Assembly (NCBI RefSeq): GCF_051622035.1 | Contig: NC_135357.1 | Span: 17,103,001 to 17,167,000 of the forward strand | Direction: 5' to 3' | DNA: 64,000 nt | From: Arctopsyche grandis | Taxonomy: Eukaryota; Arthropoda; Insecta; Trichoptera; Hydropsychidae | Shown: positions 1 through 12,764 of the stretch, one piece after another | Layout: the number at the start of each line of letters is the position of its first letter | How positions within the stretch are numbered: position 1 is the first letter of the stretch | The notes under the pieces: generated by a model | The model's input: the letters and a program-made list of their open reading frames with translations, nothing else | The model's database searches: none | Told to the model about the DNA's origin: nothing | Translations under genes and position numbers: made by a program

Positions 1-845
1 GGAAAATGTCCGCTCGAGGCGAGTGCCTCCCCTTTCCCACCTCCTGCGTTTTGTTTTGCGATTTCTTTCCAGTTTTTATTTTATTTTATTTTCATTTTCA
101 CTTTGAAATGTAAACGCCGCGCTTAATTTTCATTTTGCTATTCTTATACATTCGTAGCTCTCATTTATTTCTTTTTCGTGTACCGGGCATTTTTTTGCAG
201 TGTCGGTTCTCGGCTTTTGCGGATAAAGTGTCCGTTTGAAAAATGAACTCAATAGCAGCGAGCTTGAAACGCGAATAAATCGCACTCTTACGGGCAAAGG
301 CCCTCTCCGGCTCGAAAGCTTTAAGAGATGCCTTTGGAAAATTCAAAAGATTTAAACGAAACCTAATTAACCGCACACGTCAGCGCACAGATATACTCCC
401 CTCAGGCGAATAGTTCTCAAAATAGAGTATTACATACATGAATATATCAAACGGATTTTTAATTAAAGTTAACATTCCGACTGATTCAATACATTCTCCA
501 TATATGTATGTACGAAGTCAACAAATTGCCATTGTTGGGAAAATCTATAGGTACATATATTTTCAAACACAGTTTTAATTCATTAAATTTTATATTTATT
601 ATATGTACATTAAAACAAATATTTCTACCGTCCATTTGGAATCAAAGTTCGTCCATAATGGTATTTTATATTATAATTTGCAGTATATATTTTTTTATTT
701 AAAAAATAATATTTTTACCATGTTATCATTACGATTGCCCCAAGGCGACATCTATGGCCAACTTATATACATAAATATGTACTATATATCAATTTATAAT
801 ATTGTTATTCATTTGAAATTAAATTAAAATAATTGTGACAAATAA

Positions 846-935
846 GGGCAGGTGGCCAATTTGGTAGGAACCGTTTCAACAATGAAATCAGATAAATTGA
901 GAAACCCTGATAAGAAAAGATTGACCCGTATTATT
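846..935 (-). repeat. SINE family A, body fragment
   Basis: It contains the family-A body (ggaaccgtttcaacaatgaa, then a degraded gataaattggcaaactctg motif) found also at 35940, 38365 and 23400. The tRNA-like head is missing. Confidence 0.65.
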
Positions 936-1084
936 GTATTTCTTTATTATATATTTGTATTTGTATTTCTTTATTATATATTTGTATTTTTTTCTATTAT
1001 ATGATTGTATACCATATTTTATTTGTATTTCTTTATTACGTGTTTTTATCGCCTTTTACATAATAAATAATTTAAAATCTGGAA

Positions 1085-1195
1085 GTTTTTGATTTTGATT
1101 TTGGACCCGGACCCGGATCCGGACCCGTCGGGTTTTCAAAATATTGTACCCGGATCCGTCGGGTTTTGAAAATCCGGGTTTTCAGAAACCCTACC
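1085..1195. repeat. Short GC-rich GGACCC/CCGGGTTTTC repeat
   Basis: Several GGACCC/GGATCC-type hexamers are followed by three CGGGTTTT motifs in alternating form. It is sharply GC-rich against the surroundings and directly precedes the tandem repeat at 1194. Confidence 0.6.
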
Positions 1196-1790
1196 CTGAA
1201 CGTATCAAGCTGAAAATTTATATTTCTATTCTTTATGTACTAACTTAGAGCTGCTTAGAGTTTTGGTCAGAATTCGTAAACCGGAAGTAGTATTTTTTTT
1301 TTTAAACAATTTTTCACTATTTTATTTTGACCTTTTAACTAATTTTAATCTTCTTGATATATATTGTGTAGTATAAAGATAGTGATTTTAAGTAAAAATA
1401 AAAAAAAATCAATAAATTTAATGAACCGGAAGGTAAATTTTTTCCTCTCAGGAAGGTCAAAAATGTTGTGCCCACTATTCTGTCCACACCCCTGAACGTA
1501 TCAAGCAGAAAATTTATATTTGTATTTTTTAAATACAAACTTAGAGCTGATAAGGTTTTGGTCAGAATTCGTAAACCGGAATTATTTTATTTTGACATTT
1601 TAAATTATTTTTATTTTCTTGATATTTAATGAGTATATAATGCTGATAGTGATTTTAAGTAAAGAAATTTGAACAAAATCTGAAAACTGGAAGTAGAACT
1701 TTTGTCTTGTGCAAGTTTTTCTACATTTTTGCGCTCAATTTATATCGAAAATGCTGTCATAGTTATTAGTATTTCACAATCTGTCTGTAC
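1194..1790. repeat. Two diverged tandem copies of a ~300-bp unit
   Basis: The block starting ctgaacgtatcaagctgaaa at about 1196 recurs at about 1494, including the later segments ttggtcagaattcgtaaacc and agtgattttaagtaaa. The second copy is more eroded at its end. Confidence 0.7.
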
Positions 1791-4700
1791 CGTTGAATAT
1801 CGAATTTTGTTTTTTAACCTTCTTATATTCCTCAAATACATAGATAAAGTCATGGGTTGGTCACACCCGAATTTTTTTTCAATGCTACCTGGAAAGGCTT
1901 AGCGGGTAGTATTCTTGTTTATTTTTTACATACTCAAAAAACAACGCCCATCGGCGTATTTCAAAGAGTTAAAGCTAGGTCAGCATTCAAAGGGTTAAAG
2001 CTAGTTCTAATAGTGACCGTTAGCAAATAGATTTTAAAAGACCTATCCTTAAGTGTTAACGTAGCCAAAACAATTTTTTAACTCGTCGCATCTGCACTGG
2101 GAGCAAGTTATACCCGATTGTACCTACGCCCCATAGGCCAGACGTCGAGGTCTTCTAAAGAGGATTTCGCCGAGTAATTTACTTAAGTACACCGCGTCCT
2201 TTCGTTCCATTCAAAGTATAGGAAGGACGACCGCCGCCATTCCGAGTTCTCCTTTTTGTTGCGTTCCCGTGGGCGAAACAAACCGGAGACAAAGAGGCTG
2301 GGTTCCTTCACAGACCGTCGGATATAATATCCACCCCGTAATAATTTGATTTCCTTTGCTGACTCGGGTCCCTTTAAAGTGATATCGTTTAAAGAATCCC
2401 CTCCCACGGAATAATCTCCACGTATTTCCGATTTATTTTTGTACCTAATTTCTTATCAAATTCCGAATTTCTATATCACCATTCACACTTACTTATATTA
2501 TGTGTGTAAATTTATCAAATGCGATTTGTGTGTGGTTAATCCGCGCGGTGACCGTGTGTCCTTAACATGGCGAGCATCTATCACCGTATTCATCACGCCA
2601 CAGTGAAGCTTACATGCAACATCGAGCTGTCCATTTACAGACAAGCTATGCCCTGGACCGTCAGATGGCCGTTACCCAGACTAGTGCTATCCATCTTGAA
2701 GGTTAATTAGCCATTAAAGACCACCGGACACTCGGATGAGGTAATATTGTATTGTTGTCTCAAAGCAACCGCACGATATTGCAATGCTTGTACGGTTCCT
2801 GTCTTCATATTCAAATTAAATTTAGAAATTAGGCGAATTTTAAGTTTTTGAATTGTTAAGAACCGCTGATCTGGCGCGTGTGTATAAGAGCTGCCATTTT
2901 GGATGTATACGATTATGTTTCGCTCGAGGAAAAAGCTTTCATCGCTAACGAGTGTTTTCCTTTTGTATATCCGTCTCGAGGATTCTAATGAACTAAGCCG
3001 CAGTATCGCATTTCTCGATTCATTAATTTCAATTGTTTTGACGTGTTGTTTATTGATATTTGATAATGTATTATACACAGACGCCCTTCGCTAAGAGCGA
3101 AGATGTATTGATTAGCTCAAATCCTGTGTTTATTCAGAGTATTACACAAACTCTCGTATGTAATGGGTATATTGTAAAAGTACTATTTTAGGCAAACTCC
3201 TAAATCAGCCAGTATAAGTAAGCTTCGAACAAATATATGTATATAATCTCGTACATAAATTCGATAGGCGACTGAAATTTAGATTTTATATATACGTACA
3301 TACATATATTACATACATACATACATAGTAGTCAATTCTATTCATTCAAATTGACGTCGTTATTAATTTAGATATTTAGTTACAGAAGTGAGACGTGATT
3401 TGGTTTGGATTGGATAATATGTGGAATGACGGAGATTTAGTGAAAATATTCTTACATATTTCTTTTGATACAATGGAATGTCAAAAAGTGAAATAATGTT
3501 TTACGAGTTAACTTATTCTAGTGGGACTACGATTTGATATTGTACAGAAAATTTCGCAAGGAAGAAAAATATGGAAATATTTGTATGTTTTTCAAAGAAT
3601 GTCGATTTTTTTCGAACCGAGAAATAGTTTTTCAATTTCTTGCTGCTTCTTTTTTGGTTTTAACTTGAGATAATTTGCTAAAGCTCGACGTTACGATTCA
3701 CAGGAGCATATGGAAAAAGTTTTAATTCGACATAAGCCGAAGAACTAACTAGTGTTGAACCTTAGCCGCGGTTCGGCTGGAAATCCAATTTCCTTTGTGT
3801 AATTGTTCGCTGAATTGGAGATATGTATGTACATATGTATGTATGTATGTTCGTGGACTCGGATTATTTCGAGGAAAACATCTGAAACTTTTTAATGACG
3901 ACATGGATGTGTATACTTTGACACACATAAACCAAGGAGCTTCCAGGAAACTTCTCTGTTTCTTAGGTAATTGAAGTTTATAAAAATAATAAACTTATTA
4001 TAAATTTTATATTTTATGTAGTAGTTTAAGTAGTATGTATTAAAAAAAACAAATGTATTATGTAAAATAAATCAAGCTGTATTTCACATTCTTATTACAG
4101 ATTTCACAAGTATATTACAAGATTTCGTCGTACACGATCCAAACGCTTACACAGGGAAATAAACATTCTTTATAAGTCTAATATGTAAATTATCAAATAT
4201 TTATTATTTGAGATTTGCAATTACAAGCATAACCGTAAGCTATCGAGAGCTTTACAGTTCTCTTTTCGTTTTCTTCTTGATCTGTTGAAAACTGACAGGT
4301 CATTACGAATTTTTATTTCCATTTCAAATGTTTTAATATCATTTTGATGTTCGAATATAAAATTAATTAAAAAGGAAAATTACAAAATCCCTGAAAGAAT
4401 TCAACAGATTTCATTTTGAAGCTGAAAATTTAATACTTTGGATACTTTGTTTAAATAAATAAATATAATGTATATATATTTTTTTAATAATTTTAACTAA
4501 CTACACGGAACTTCAGCTTATAATTATATGTTATTATCTGTCACGATTGGAAAATTTCACGTGTACACATACAAATACTATGTCAAATATTATTTGTATA
4601 TGTATACAGTACTTTAATAAATAAAAATAAATGATTTTTGCGATTTATCAAATATCGATTATATAATAAAATATGACATCTTTTGTGTATATACATTTTG

Positions 4701-5675
4701 TTTTTGATATACTGATATTTATTTTTATAAAATAATGTATTATCGCTATCAGCAATTACTTAAATGTTAATATTTTTTTTACATTAATACTGCACTTTTT
4801 ACAAGCCAATGATAATCAGTATGCGTTATTACAAAGCTTATTTTAGAATAGTATTTTCAAATATTTCAGTACACATTTTTTTAAACATTTCTTCAAATTT
4901 TGATATTGAAAAATAATCGACACCAAATTAATTACTGAATGGAAATCAAATACTGAAGAATTGACGATGGATCAACCAAATTTCAATGAAAAAAATTGAC
5001 ATAAAAGCTCTATATTTGATGGTCCCAGCATCTTTTTCCCAAGTATTTTTATTACAATCTTAAAGAAATAATTTCGAAATAAATAAAACGTACATTTTGA
5101 AATACATAATAAATAAAAGCTTTCATTCGTTTCGAATGTTTTACCATATCAAAGTTGACACATTTCAAATATCCTTAATAATATTTACAATTGATTTGAT
5201 GCATAACAAACTATTCTAACTACTAGTAAAAGCGATATGATTTTTATCTATAGAATTTAACAAGAAAATTAAATGTAATTTCGTTGGGGAAACCTTTGAA
5301 TTTGCCGCATTATTCTAATAGTTTAAATACAATAATAATTAAACAGTAAAAATAATATTAGACTGGCAATTGAATGAAAATATTTTATGAAATATTTGTA
5401 GGCACTTTGAGATAGTAGGAAATATTTAAAATAAAATAATCTCTATTTTTATAAAAACTTCTTGAGAAGAATAATTGCAATTAAAATCAATCTTTTAAAT
5501 AACAAAAGTTTAAAAAACAACTAATAAGTATTGTATAATGTTTATGATTTATATGAGTATATATCAATTATTGAGGCACTTTATAATGTCTCATTTGTTT
5601 TAAATCAAGACTCAACTTTTAATTGTATTTATAATACACATGGAAGCCATCAAGTCGAGTGTATCTTATAAAATC

Positions 5676-5855
5676 TTTATTTTAAAAATAATTATCATAC
5701 ATTTATATGTATATTGAAGAGAAAACCAAAGTTGACACAACAAATCCATCATACTTATGTTTGCAATATTTAAAAATTTCGCAATGTGAACTTTTTAAAC
5801 AATTATAATATATTATACATACATATATATGTGTTTATATATTTTCTTTTTTAAT
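5676..5855 (-). terminator. Candidate polyadenylation signals of the minus-strand gene
   Basis: On the minus strand an ATTAAA lies at 5850-5855, about 90 nt after the candidate stop. A canonical AATAAA lies at 5676-5681, about 260 nt after it. Such hexamers are common in DNA this AT-rich, so this is weak support for a 3' end here. Confidence 0.25.
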
Positions 5856-5940
5856 AAACGGCGAAATAAAAAATATATATTCATAAGACGCCAGACATAA
5901 TTCGGTTACAGATGCGTCATTTGGCGTCCCGGCCCTCTCA

Positions 5941-5974
5941 TTACGTACAACACGATTTTGGAGCCTCCATAGTT
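5941..5974 (-). CDS. Candidate terminal exon with stop codon
   Basis: A strong acceptor (tgttttttcag) lies 82 bp downstream of the preceding donor. Joining in phase gives R-TMEAPKSCCT and then TAA. A longer open frame in the same DNA (containing LWRLQNRVVRNERAG) would need a different phase and is not reached by the observed donor. An unused alternative donor or a different last exon remains possible. Confidence 0.42.
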
Positions 5975-6056
5975 CTGAAAAAACACAAATAATACATGTA
6001 CAATTATATTTATACATTTTTTCACCGAGTTCTGTATAAAATTTAAAATATTTTAC

Positions 6057-6177
6057 CTGCAATTCGATATGAGCATATCAAGCTCTCCAAACGCCGAATA
6101 AATCCTAGCTTGTTCTTCTTTGAACACCTCTCTCTTGGCCAGTTTGATATTGTGACTCTGCGCTTTGATTAAATCTC
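6057..6177 (-). CDS. Coding exon of unclear family, helical and charged
   Basis: This 121-nt exon follows acceptor gtttatttttcag and precedes donor gtaaaat. Two of three frames contain stops. The third continues the split codon of the exon at 16491 and encodes about 40 residues, including LIKAQSHNIKLAKREVFKEE and ARIYSAFGELDMLISNC. The composition suggests amphipathic helix or coiled coil. It ends with two bases of a codon (AG) that become Arg with the next exon. It is probably the same transcript as 16491-16614. Whether it belongs to TMTC2 or to a neighbouring gene cannot be settled from sequence alone. Confidence 0.6.
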
Positions 6178-7341
6178 CTGAAAAATAAACGAAAACATCA
6201 ATACGTGTAAGTTAATTAAGATATAATCAAATGCAGCTAGCTATTTTCATTTTAAGGACAGCCTATTACGAGAGGCGAGCGATAAGGGCCGAACTCGCTG
6301 TTATTTACACCCCTCAAATATATCATTACAACGCCAGCGTATATAAAAAACGCGTTACACACGCTGATAAAAAAATGGAAACCCCAAACAGAGCGAAGGG
6401 GGTGGCAACTAAGTGTTTATGGTACATTTCCGAAAAGTATAAATCGGCCATTCGTCTTGATCTGGTGCAGGAGAGAGGTTTCTGCTTACCAGGCCGACTG
6501 GCACTTAACTCGTTAACGGTCGATCATAATTTTTCCAGTCGAGGGCTTTTGTCGCGTAACGGCTCGCCGTGTGCACACCTAATTGCCGGATCCGACCCTG
6601 CCAGGAAATATATAAATACGTGTATGCAATACACATTGTGCATGTGTGCGAATGTCCCGCTCGTTTGTTCGCAACGTTACGACGCATAAACTGATGCTTG
6701 TAATGCTTTCATGGCTTTTCATGACCCAAATCGCATTATGGCCTCTGGACCCCTCTTCCTCCCCATCACCAGTGTGGTGATAAAAAAATGTATCGCATAA
6801 GTCGATGTACCGTGGCGACCGAAATCTCTAAAAACGTAACGTAAAAGTGAACGCGCTTATAATAATGCTCGACATTTATTCGTGCTAATCACTAATGCTT
6901 ATATTGGTTTTGGGGGTCGTAAATATATACGAGGTCGTTCGCTGTAATAATAAACCAAATACACTCGAAACAATATTAGAATCTCACATATATATTTTTC
7001 TGTTTGTGCATTCTATTTTATTTATTTATATTGCTAAATAGAGAACGAGACATTCTTTCTTGTCTGTTTATTATAAGGAAATCAACAGATGTTATTATTA
7101 AAAAAAATCTTATGCCAGTAATAAACTTTGCTGGTTTAGTACAGAGTAAGTGCTTTCACCTCATAAAGGTGTATCTAAAAATTATATTGGATCGGATTTA
7201 AATGTAAAGCATGCAAATACATATGTGTACATTTGAACTACATACATATATTGAATACATTTATGAAGACTTTTTTGATGAATGTATGTAAATATGCAAT
7301 TTTTACTATTGTGAAGCCTTAAACATTGATTATATGAAACT

Positions 7342-7620
7342 TCAGGAGCATGAAAACAGTGAATTATGCTTATTTGGAATGCAAGTTGATTGGGTCAGCT
7401 CGCTATTCGGAACAAATCCCAAGAAACGAAAATGAAGAACCAGATAGTATTCCTTCAACTTATCATGTGTTAGCCCGAAGTATTTACTATAAAGTTTATT
7501 TTTATTTTTTAAGAATTCTTCAAGAAGAGAGTAAGGTCTTTTCAAGCGATTTGTCGTGATTGATGGTGTGGTGGTAACAAGAGGAAGATAGAGAGCTTCA
7601 ATACGCGATCCCGATCAAAT
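7342..7620 (-). pseudogene. Possible Harbinger-type transposase fragment
   Basis: The minus strand is open across RPYSLLEEFLKNKNKLYSKYF followed by GLTHDKLKEYYLVL. This spacing resembles the N-terminal segment of Harbinger/ALP1-like transposases (a leucine, then a KFYxYFRM-like motif, then a leucine-rich helix). In another frame just upstream there is a YHHTINHD-like segment that could be the preceding motif before a frameshift. No catalytic residues are present. The match is by eye and weak. Confidence 0.3.
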
Positions 7621-7764
7621 TAATTCAGCAGCCGGTTGATCTTTTCAATGATGGAAAAATTTGGAAAAACATGATGATGTTAATAATGTCAGCATTTTAT
7701 ATTTATATAATATAAGTGAATAATAATTGATTTATTTAAAATTAGACTTTCCAGCTTCTAATTC

Positions 7765-7885
7765 CTATCGAAAATGAACGTGGGACGTTATTTTGATACC
7801 CGAGGTAATATAAAAAGGTGCAAGGAAGGCTACACGGGAGATGTGTGGATGAAATTATTTGAAATACATATGTGGGATGAGATGA
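7765..7885 (+). repeat. Decayed RTE-type LINE 3' fragment
   Basis: The stretch around gatacccgaggtaatataaa, then atgtgtggatgaaattattt, is a diverged version of the segment encoding WYPRECKR and the following WVDDIKK-like motif in the copy at 59250-59585. Confidence 0.4.
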
Positions 7886-8198
7886 ATTTCGTAAAAAAAT
7901 TATGCAATTTATGTTTTTATATTCTTCATGTATTATTTTTTGCATTATTTATTTTTACTTGAATGAAAATTCCGACATTCCAAAAATATTTTCTGTCCGA
8001 AATTTGCTTGCATGTTATATTCCACCCCATTTTGTACAATTAGAGTCTGTTGTTTGAGTCATAGGGCATTATATGTATACATAAGTAGCTTATGTTTTTC
8101 CTCGTTATTTTCCATTTAAAAACTCTGCGTAATCATAATGGTATAAGTATTAAATTAGTAAAACGACTTAACGAAATTATGTATACATATATATTAGA

Positions 8199-8235
8199 CT
8201 AGTTTTATTCCCGTTGAAATTTCAACGGGTGCTTT
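8199..8235 (-). mobile_element. Helitron-like 3' terminus, second type
   Basis: A perfect 20-bp palindrome CCCGTTGAAATTTCAACGGG lies at 8210-8229. Read on the minus strand it is followed after seven bases by CTAG and then T. A terminal hairpin a few bases before CTAG-T is the hallmark of Helitron 3' ends. The element would extend to higher coordinates; its 5' end was not located. Confidence 0.5.
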
Positions 8236-8504
8236 CGGATTGATTCGCGCGTGATTGCACCAACACCTTAGAATTAATGGGATCCAGGATCAATACCCGC
8301 CGCATGCCCGCGAAAAATGAAATCAATTTTATTTTACGAATATCGTCAAAATATAATTAAAAAATATATGTAATTGCTTAATATTAAAACAAAACAAAAA
8401 ATGGTTCAAAAACTCGCTAAATAAAATTATTATAATAACGTATTTTTAAATGGCGAAAATTAAAATTTTCAATTAATGTTTAAAAAAAAGGACAATTTGA
8501 AATT

Positions 8505-8605
8505 GGACCATGGCGTAATCGGTTAACTCCCAACTTGAATATACCTATATAGAGAATATTTGTGTTTGATAGGTGACCGGTTCGATACCGCGAATGAATT
8601 TATAC
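8505..8605 (+). repeat. tRNA-like SINE head
   Basis: An A-box-like atggcgtaatcggtta and a B box ccggttcgatacc are spaced about 60 bp apart with an inserted AT-rich segment. This is a tRNA-derived SINE head rather than a functional tRNA, because the arms do not pair. Confidence 0.5.
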
Positions 8606-9542
8606 AAAGTTTAGGCTTTTTATCGATTAATTTTGTTCGGTTAGTTAGGACACACACACACACACAGATTACCGTCTTTATATATATATATATAATAATT
8701 TATGTATGTAGATATTATGTATAATATATAAATATTTATAATATGCCAAGTAAAAATAGCTTGTAATGATTTAAGTAAATTTTAATATAAAGAGGCTATA
8801 ATTTTACACAAATTCAAACAAGGTAATTATTATGATCAGTTGGTACGTGATGTGAAAATTTCATTCACGCAATCTTCGCGAATTTTCCGACGGAATCCGT
8901 ATTTTATTTCTTGCGAGATTCTTTTCCTAGTTTATTATGTAATGTACGAGGGTTGAAGTGGAGGGTGTCGATTTTGTCGGTATCTTTTGCGCGCGGCGAA
9001 TAAAACTGAGATAATTCAAGCGGGGATTTAGTGGAAATTTCTATTTGGAGTTTGTGTCTCAAATCCGGTGCGATGTAACTGAAATCCTCCCGTTTTACAT
9101 CTATTACGGGAATTCTGGAGCCAACTGGGAGAGGAGGCTTTCGCGTTACACAATAGAGCTTCTCGCATGCCGTTGTTCGCCTGTCTCAGTTCGCCCTCAG
9201 GTGCAATGGCTCAAAGGAGGAAGTTACGTGCAATGGGGCGTCTTTTGGTGCGTACCTTTATACCTATACATATACATACAAACATTTAAATCAAAATGTA
9301 TAGCTGGGAAAATGCTTTCATTATAAAATGAATATCTGAATTAAATCAAGATTAAAATTTTTCATACAGATACACCTAATGAATAAATGCGTCAATAGAA
9401 TTATTGTATTTGGATAAACTTCCAAGATAACTATTTTTGAATCTTGTATAATTGTATATAGTACAGTCCAAGTGTTCACTTCAGTGCATTCATGATCATA
9501 CTAGTTTGTTTATACACGAACTATCGGTTTTAGTTCAAGAGC

Positions 9543-9690
9543 CAGAAGTATGGCTCGGTGGTTGCGTTTATGTTTAGCACCGAGAGGTTACCGGGTTCGA
9601 TTCCGTGCTAATCTTTAATACTGCCGGTCAGACTTAGATATTGGTGACTCCAAGTAGATCCTTTCGTATCAGAGTTTGCCAATTTATATA
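9543..9690 (+). repeat. SINE family A, 5' part
   Basis: The head has A box tatggctcggtggttgc and B box gggttcgattccg, followed by a family-A body (ctgccggtcagacttaga, ggtgactccaagt, cagagtttgccaattta). It is truncated before the 3' tail. Confidence 0.75.
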
Positions 9691-10547
9691 TGTATATAAA
9701 AATAATTTATATATATGTATATAAAATAGTGTAAGGTAATTTATAGGCGCGCGCGCGTATTAATAGTTTGAGCGCTCATCGATGCCCGCCGTTCGCCCGC
9801 ATCGAAATGATGAGTGAATGTGTGTGTCTTCGTGAATGGGTGTGTTTGTGTGTACGCTCCCGCGCATCTGACGCTGACGTCACCCGTTCCAACTCAGGCG
9901 ATCAATACCAGGAGCATATGTCTGACGCTCAAGTCCTCACTTCCACGTTATCCCGCGTCTCCTCGACACGATCGTTTGTCACGCCACATCCCTACGCATA
10001 ACATATGTACACATTATATATCCCTGGTATTCAAAAATTTGCTTTTTTGAAATCTCCATACTTGTTGATGCACTCGACCATACATACATACATAAAGTCA
10101 CAAACAAACATACATATATCCCGTCCGTTTTAATATATATGTAGATAAATATATTATATTGCAACCCAGGGTAAGCGTATATACAAAGAAGATGGGATAA
10201 ACAATCGAGAATACTAACATTTATGACTATAAGTTTGTGCATGAACAAACTAGTTCGTTTGTCAGTTTGTGCTTTTGTGTATACTATAACTGACCTGATT
10301 GGTTCACTGCACTATTGGTATATACTGTATTATTTAATGTATTTCATTCCTGTATATATTTAAACTACGTATAAGTAATGCAGGAATACAAGTCCTTTGT
10401 CCAGAAACGGGTTGTAAATATGTACATATTATATGTATATGTATGTAAGTCTGTACCTTATATAATGTTGCACCATTTGAGTTATTATTATTATTATTGG
10501 ACATGAAATTTCTATTGAAAAATGTGTGTACTTTCTTGATGACATTA

Positions 10548-10910
10548 TGCGAGTAATTATATGTAGACAATTTCACTAATCGGTTTTTGAAATGATAATA
10601 ATCATTACAATTATTTTCAAATTTTTGCTCACCGCTCAATGAATCAAACATTTTTTTTACATGTAATAATTTTACATATAAATTTTATACACCCATATTT
10701 TTAAAATATTTTTTTGCTATTAGTGTTTATGCGAGTAATTATATGTAGACAATTTCACTTAAACACTAATAGCAAAAAAATATTTTAAAAATATGGGTGT
10801 ATAAAATTTATATGTAAAATTATTACATGTAAAAAAAATGTTTGATTCATTGAGCGGTGAGCAAAAATTTGAAAATAATTGTAATGATTATTATCATTTC
10901 AAAAACCGAT
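10548..10910. repeat. Perfect 151-bp inverted repeat with duplicated 30-bp spacer
   Basis: The left arm 10579-10729 and right arm 10760-10910 are exact reverse complements over all 151 bases as read. The 30-bp spacer 10730-10759 (starting tgcgagtaattatatg) is identical to 10548-10577, which lies one base before the left arm in the same orientation. The order is therefore spacer, arm, spacer, inverted arm. Confidence 0.93.
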
Positions 10911-10939
10911 CAGTTCGATAGGACTAGTTTCAGTTAGAT

Positions 10940-11150
10940 AGAACTAACGCTGTTCAAAAAATACACAGACACACATAGTAACGGAACAGACACACAAACA
11001 CACCCCCACACATTTTTACATATCATGAAAGCGTAATCAGTGATCGATTCTGAGGTTGGAAGCAGTCAAAATCTCGAGTTAAAATTTTCGCATGATCCCA
11101 AAACTTCATCTATTATTACTTCGTACATAAATAAAGTTAAAATATGTAAA
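10940..11150 (+). repeat. Interspersed repeat with CACA tract, possible LINE 3' UTR
   Basis: A CA-rich tract is followed by catgaaagcgtaatcagtga, then aaaatctcgagtt, catgatcccaaaacttcatc and an A-rich end. The same order occurs at 58150-58330. Fixed order with an A-rich end suggests a retrotransposon 3' UTR; the family is not identified. Confidence 0.6.
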
Positions 11151-11889
11151 AAATGTTAATTGTCCTCACCGGGCCTATAACGTTTTTATAGGCACACATG
11201 GTATTTTTGCATTTTAAAAAAATAGTCCTCATAAGTTTGTCAGTCATGTATATATGTATGTATATATACTGCGTTCTGCAACCTGAAGAATAGTTTCAGA
11301 ATTGCTCCTTATTTCAACAAATCTTCTCGGTTATAATGTACGTTCGTGGCTCGAGATCAATTTGCGAAGTCAACAATCAAATTTAGCATAGGAGACCATA
11401 TGAGCATGGTATTTGCAAGGGCATTCCGCAGCTCAACAGTGTCGCGGTATGCGTGTGTTTACCGTAGGGCTTGATTTACGACGCGCCGCCCCCCGGCCAC
11501 CGCCTGACTGTTGGCGCCCCCTCGTTTTGCGGGCACAATCTACGCAAAATCATAAAAGTTTTCGCCGATAAATCACATCGCGGCGGCAACGCATCCGGCT
11601 TTTAAGTGAAACTCCACAAAGTCCCCAATCTCGGCCACGTGTACAGGTGTTGCTCACAATTCATTGCGATGGTTTTTTTTTTAAATTTATTTGAAGCTCG
11701 AGTGAAATGTTTTTAATGAAAAGTTCGCTCTTTTGGTCGGTGCTGCTTTTTTTTTTTAATTTTGACCATCGTGATACTTGTTCGTTAAACGAGGGCTTTA
11801 AATTTTTGTTAAATGTGGAGTTGGTATGACTGTAGAATATAAATGTGCATACATATGAGCCTACACATTTCTTAATTTCGAGAAATATT

Positions 11890-12075
11890 TTGCAAAGCAT
11901 TAAACAATATTTAAAAATATTGTTGGCCTGTGATACGTTTATTCTGCTTTATCCGAGATTCTGGACATATCGAATTAAAATAAGTGATAGCAGTTTGTCA
12001 ATTAAGTCAAACAGGAGTAGTGTTTTTAGACTTAGACTTCCACCACTTCCAAATATAACGGCTCATATATTTAAA
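11890..12075 (-). mobile_element. MITE family M, truncated copy
   Basis: The reverse complement matches the left half of the copy at 26265. It has the inner aatatttttaaatattg palindrome, the cagaatctcggaaaa-type segment, the long tract around ccaattttcag, and a terminal ggaagtggtgg/taacggctc end. Confidence 0.65.
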
Positions 12076-12764
12076 AGAAAAGAAAATTAAATTGTAAACT
12101 ACAGTTAACTATCACAAATGTTGATAGATACATATATACATAATATATATAAGTATGGGTTTGAATTTGTTTTATAACAAGTTTTAAAAGGAAAGCCGCA
12201 AAACGAATAGAGCACTTTAAAAGCGAAAAGTGTTTCCGCGCAAAAATGTCGCCAGTTCAAACTGTTAACCAATTTATCTAAACAGTTTTCCGTTCGAACA
12301 ACAATTTAACCGACTGAACGAAAAGAGAAAAGCTTTTTTTCGCTTTCATAGGAAGAAAATTGTTTCGTGAGTAATAAAACGAGCAATTTCGAGCGATGCT
12401 GACAAACAAATATTTTTTACCAATTTCGGCATAAAATAACACGTATACGTACTTTCTTATACATCTATGTACATATGTATATGTTTGTATGCAATAAATC
12501 TTTGACATACTACGTTTACATTTCCTTCGATAATAGCCATTTCGTTTTATTTATTTGAACATTAAACTAAATGTATAATATTCCACTCATATCATATTAT
12601 ACTTAATTAAAATATCTTCACAAATTCAGTATTGGAATCAATAGTCAGATGTATTTATTGTGATGTTTATTGCTTTAAAATCCTTATAAATAATTAACTT
12701 TAAAAGAAAAAAAATATATATATACACACATACATATTATACAATATATATTTTTTACTAATTT

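Larger units (their letters stand above)
1..5660. other. AT-rich flank, no gene recognised
   Basis: This stretch lies downstream of the minus-strand gene. It holds a SINE fragment, a short GGACCC-type repeat, a two-unit tandem repeat and scattered ACATATGT/TATGTATG motifs. The moderately GC-rich block at about 2090-2420 has no frame or splice pattern I can defend. Confidence 0.5.

Noticed and set aside
5835..5980. Minus-strand frame with LWRLQNRVVRNERAG as the last exon
   Set aside because: The observed donor at 6057 delivers a different phase, which ends at TAA 5941-5943. It would need an alternative splice.
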